Shown: one piece after another, positions 63,140 to 64,000 of the stretch
Numbering within the stretch: position 1 is the stretch's first letter
Layout: each line of letters begins with the position of its first letter
Assembly: GCA_948567375.1 (NCBI GenBank)
Contig: OX419762.1
Coordinates: forward strand, 56,773,034-56,837,033
Direction: 5' to 3'
Source of the DNA: Lunularia cruciata
Lineage: Eukaryota > Streptophyta > Marchantiopsida > Lunulariales > Lunulariaceae
Length of the DNA: 64,000 bases
Made by a program: the position numbers and the translations under genes
Notes under the pieces: model-generated
The model's input: only the letters and a program-made list of their open reading frames with translations
Databases searched by the model: none
Told to the model about the DNA's origin: nothing

Positions 63140-64000
63140 ATGGTGGACGTGATGCATCTATATGTTAATCAATTAGATAAATTAGGAGTAGTGGGATAGA
63201 GTAGTACCTGTGGCGGCAATACCAAATGTTATCCTTGTGATGCAACAACCAATCAAGCACCTTACTCAATTGTTGGATGAATGAGACCAACAACGACGAG
63301 AACATACAATGAGAGCGCCAGTTCAAGATGGAGAAGATTGCATTTGATTTCCAAAACCCAAGGTGTTTCAAGGCAAGAATCTTTTGGGCATAGTGGAGCA
63401 TTTTATGTTTGACTGCAAACGTTACTTTGAAGCCACCAATCTTCAAGATGAACAAAAATGGATTCTCTTGGCTTCTAGCCAATTGGATGGTGTGGCAAAA
63501 CTTTGGTGGTGATTCCAAGTGGAGCAGGCTGAATGACATATAGTTGCACCAATTTTGACATGGGCAAAATTCAAGGATGCAATACTTGGTCAATTTCAAA
63601 CTATAAATATCATCCGAGCCGCACAAGATAAATTGGCAAAGTTGAAGCAGGTTGGCTCAATAAGGAGCTACATCACACAATTTCAGAATATCATCATGCA
63701 AACTCTAGATATACAAGAAGGTGAAGTTCTGGATCAATTTGTGTGGGGATTGAAGTCACAAACCAAATTGGAGGTGACCATGCGAGAACCACAAAACATA
63801 GAAGAAGCCATGCAATTGGCTGAGCACTTTGATTTCATGGTTGTGACAACTTGGTCTTGACCTCAACCTACACAAAGCCTATGTGTACACTATGCACGGG
63901 TGGAAGAACCGGCACCAATGGAGATTGATGCTATCCAACAAAGACCACTTGGTACAATGGATAGAGAAAGATTGCAACAAAATGGAGGTTGTTTTTATTA
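63140..64000 (+). pseudogene. Ty3/gypsy gag, degenerate and cut by the window end
   Basis: A likely ATG at 63140 starts MVDVMHLYVNQLDKL. A stop and a frame change follow, and then one frame reads VEHFMFDCKRYFEATNL, WILLASSQLDGVAKLWW, TWAKFKDAILGQFQTI, DKLAKLKQVGSIRSYITQFQ, VLDQFVWGLKSQTKLEV and EEAMQLAEHFD. This is the retrotransposon gag domain. PMEIDAIQQR and the first residues of a CCHC knuckle follow at the end. TGA codons interrupt this frame at 63510, 63534 and 63858. The rest of the element lies beyond the window. Confidence 0.9.

Overview
This is a eukaryotic nuclear window from a land plant. The spliceosomal introns (GT..AG, often GTAAGT or GTGAGT), a plant-type phosphoinositide phospholipase C, a Bet v 1/PR-10-like cluster and Copia and Ty3/gypsy retrotransposons all point there. 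Compact multi-exon genes separated by kilobases of repeat suggest a bryophyte, perhaps a liverwort, but that is an inference I cannot test here.

Layout. 0.8-3.4 kb (+): the 3' part of a multi-exon single-pass membrane protein with a proline-rich segment, a beta-rich ectodomain, a transmembrane helix and a Ser/Asp-rich tail. 3.6-5.5 kb (-): exon-like blocks of an unidentified gene. 5.7-14.8 kb: a retrotransposon pile-up. It holds a degraded Copia element with a 200-base N gap, a gypsy LTR with gag-protease apparently landed in the Copia 3' LTR, then a reversed Copia integrase scrap. 15.2-22.2 kb (-): three Bet v 1-like genes, of which the first has lost exon 2 beside the transposons. 25.5-26.4 kb (-): an armadillo-repeat protein. 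29.5-32.8 kb (-): a conserved plant Lys/Glu-rich protein in three exons. 34.3-39.5 kb: AT-rich DNA with small tandem and inverted repeats. 42.5-47.4 kb (-): ALG3, the ER alpha-1,3-mannosyltransferase of N-glycan precursor assembly. 48-51.5 kb: a second AT-rich repeat region. 52.9-57.8 kb (-): a complete nine-exon phosphoinositide phospholipase C. 60.7-64 kb: a dispersed repeat related to the 48 kb repeat, a reversed copy of the 10 kb gypsy LTR block, and the 5' end of another gypsy element.

The genes do not form a pathway; they are ordinary housekeeping, signalling and stress-type genes in transposon-rich DNA. The most notable signal is in the last element. Its LTR (62527-62938) is bounded by TGTAA/TTACA, is followed by an initiator-Met-like primer binding site, and carries a dense array of heat-shock elements upstream of gag. 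This architecture resembles heat-activated retrotransposons such as ONSEN of Arabidopsis. A second curiosity is that decayed gag frames in two gypsy elements each contain one kind of stop only: TAG in one, TGA in the other.

Exon coordinates were derived by hand from splice consensus and reading-phase agreement. No alignment or RNA data were available.
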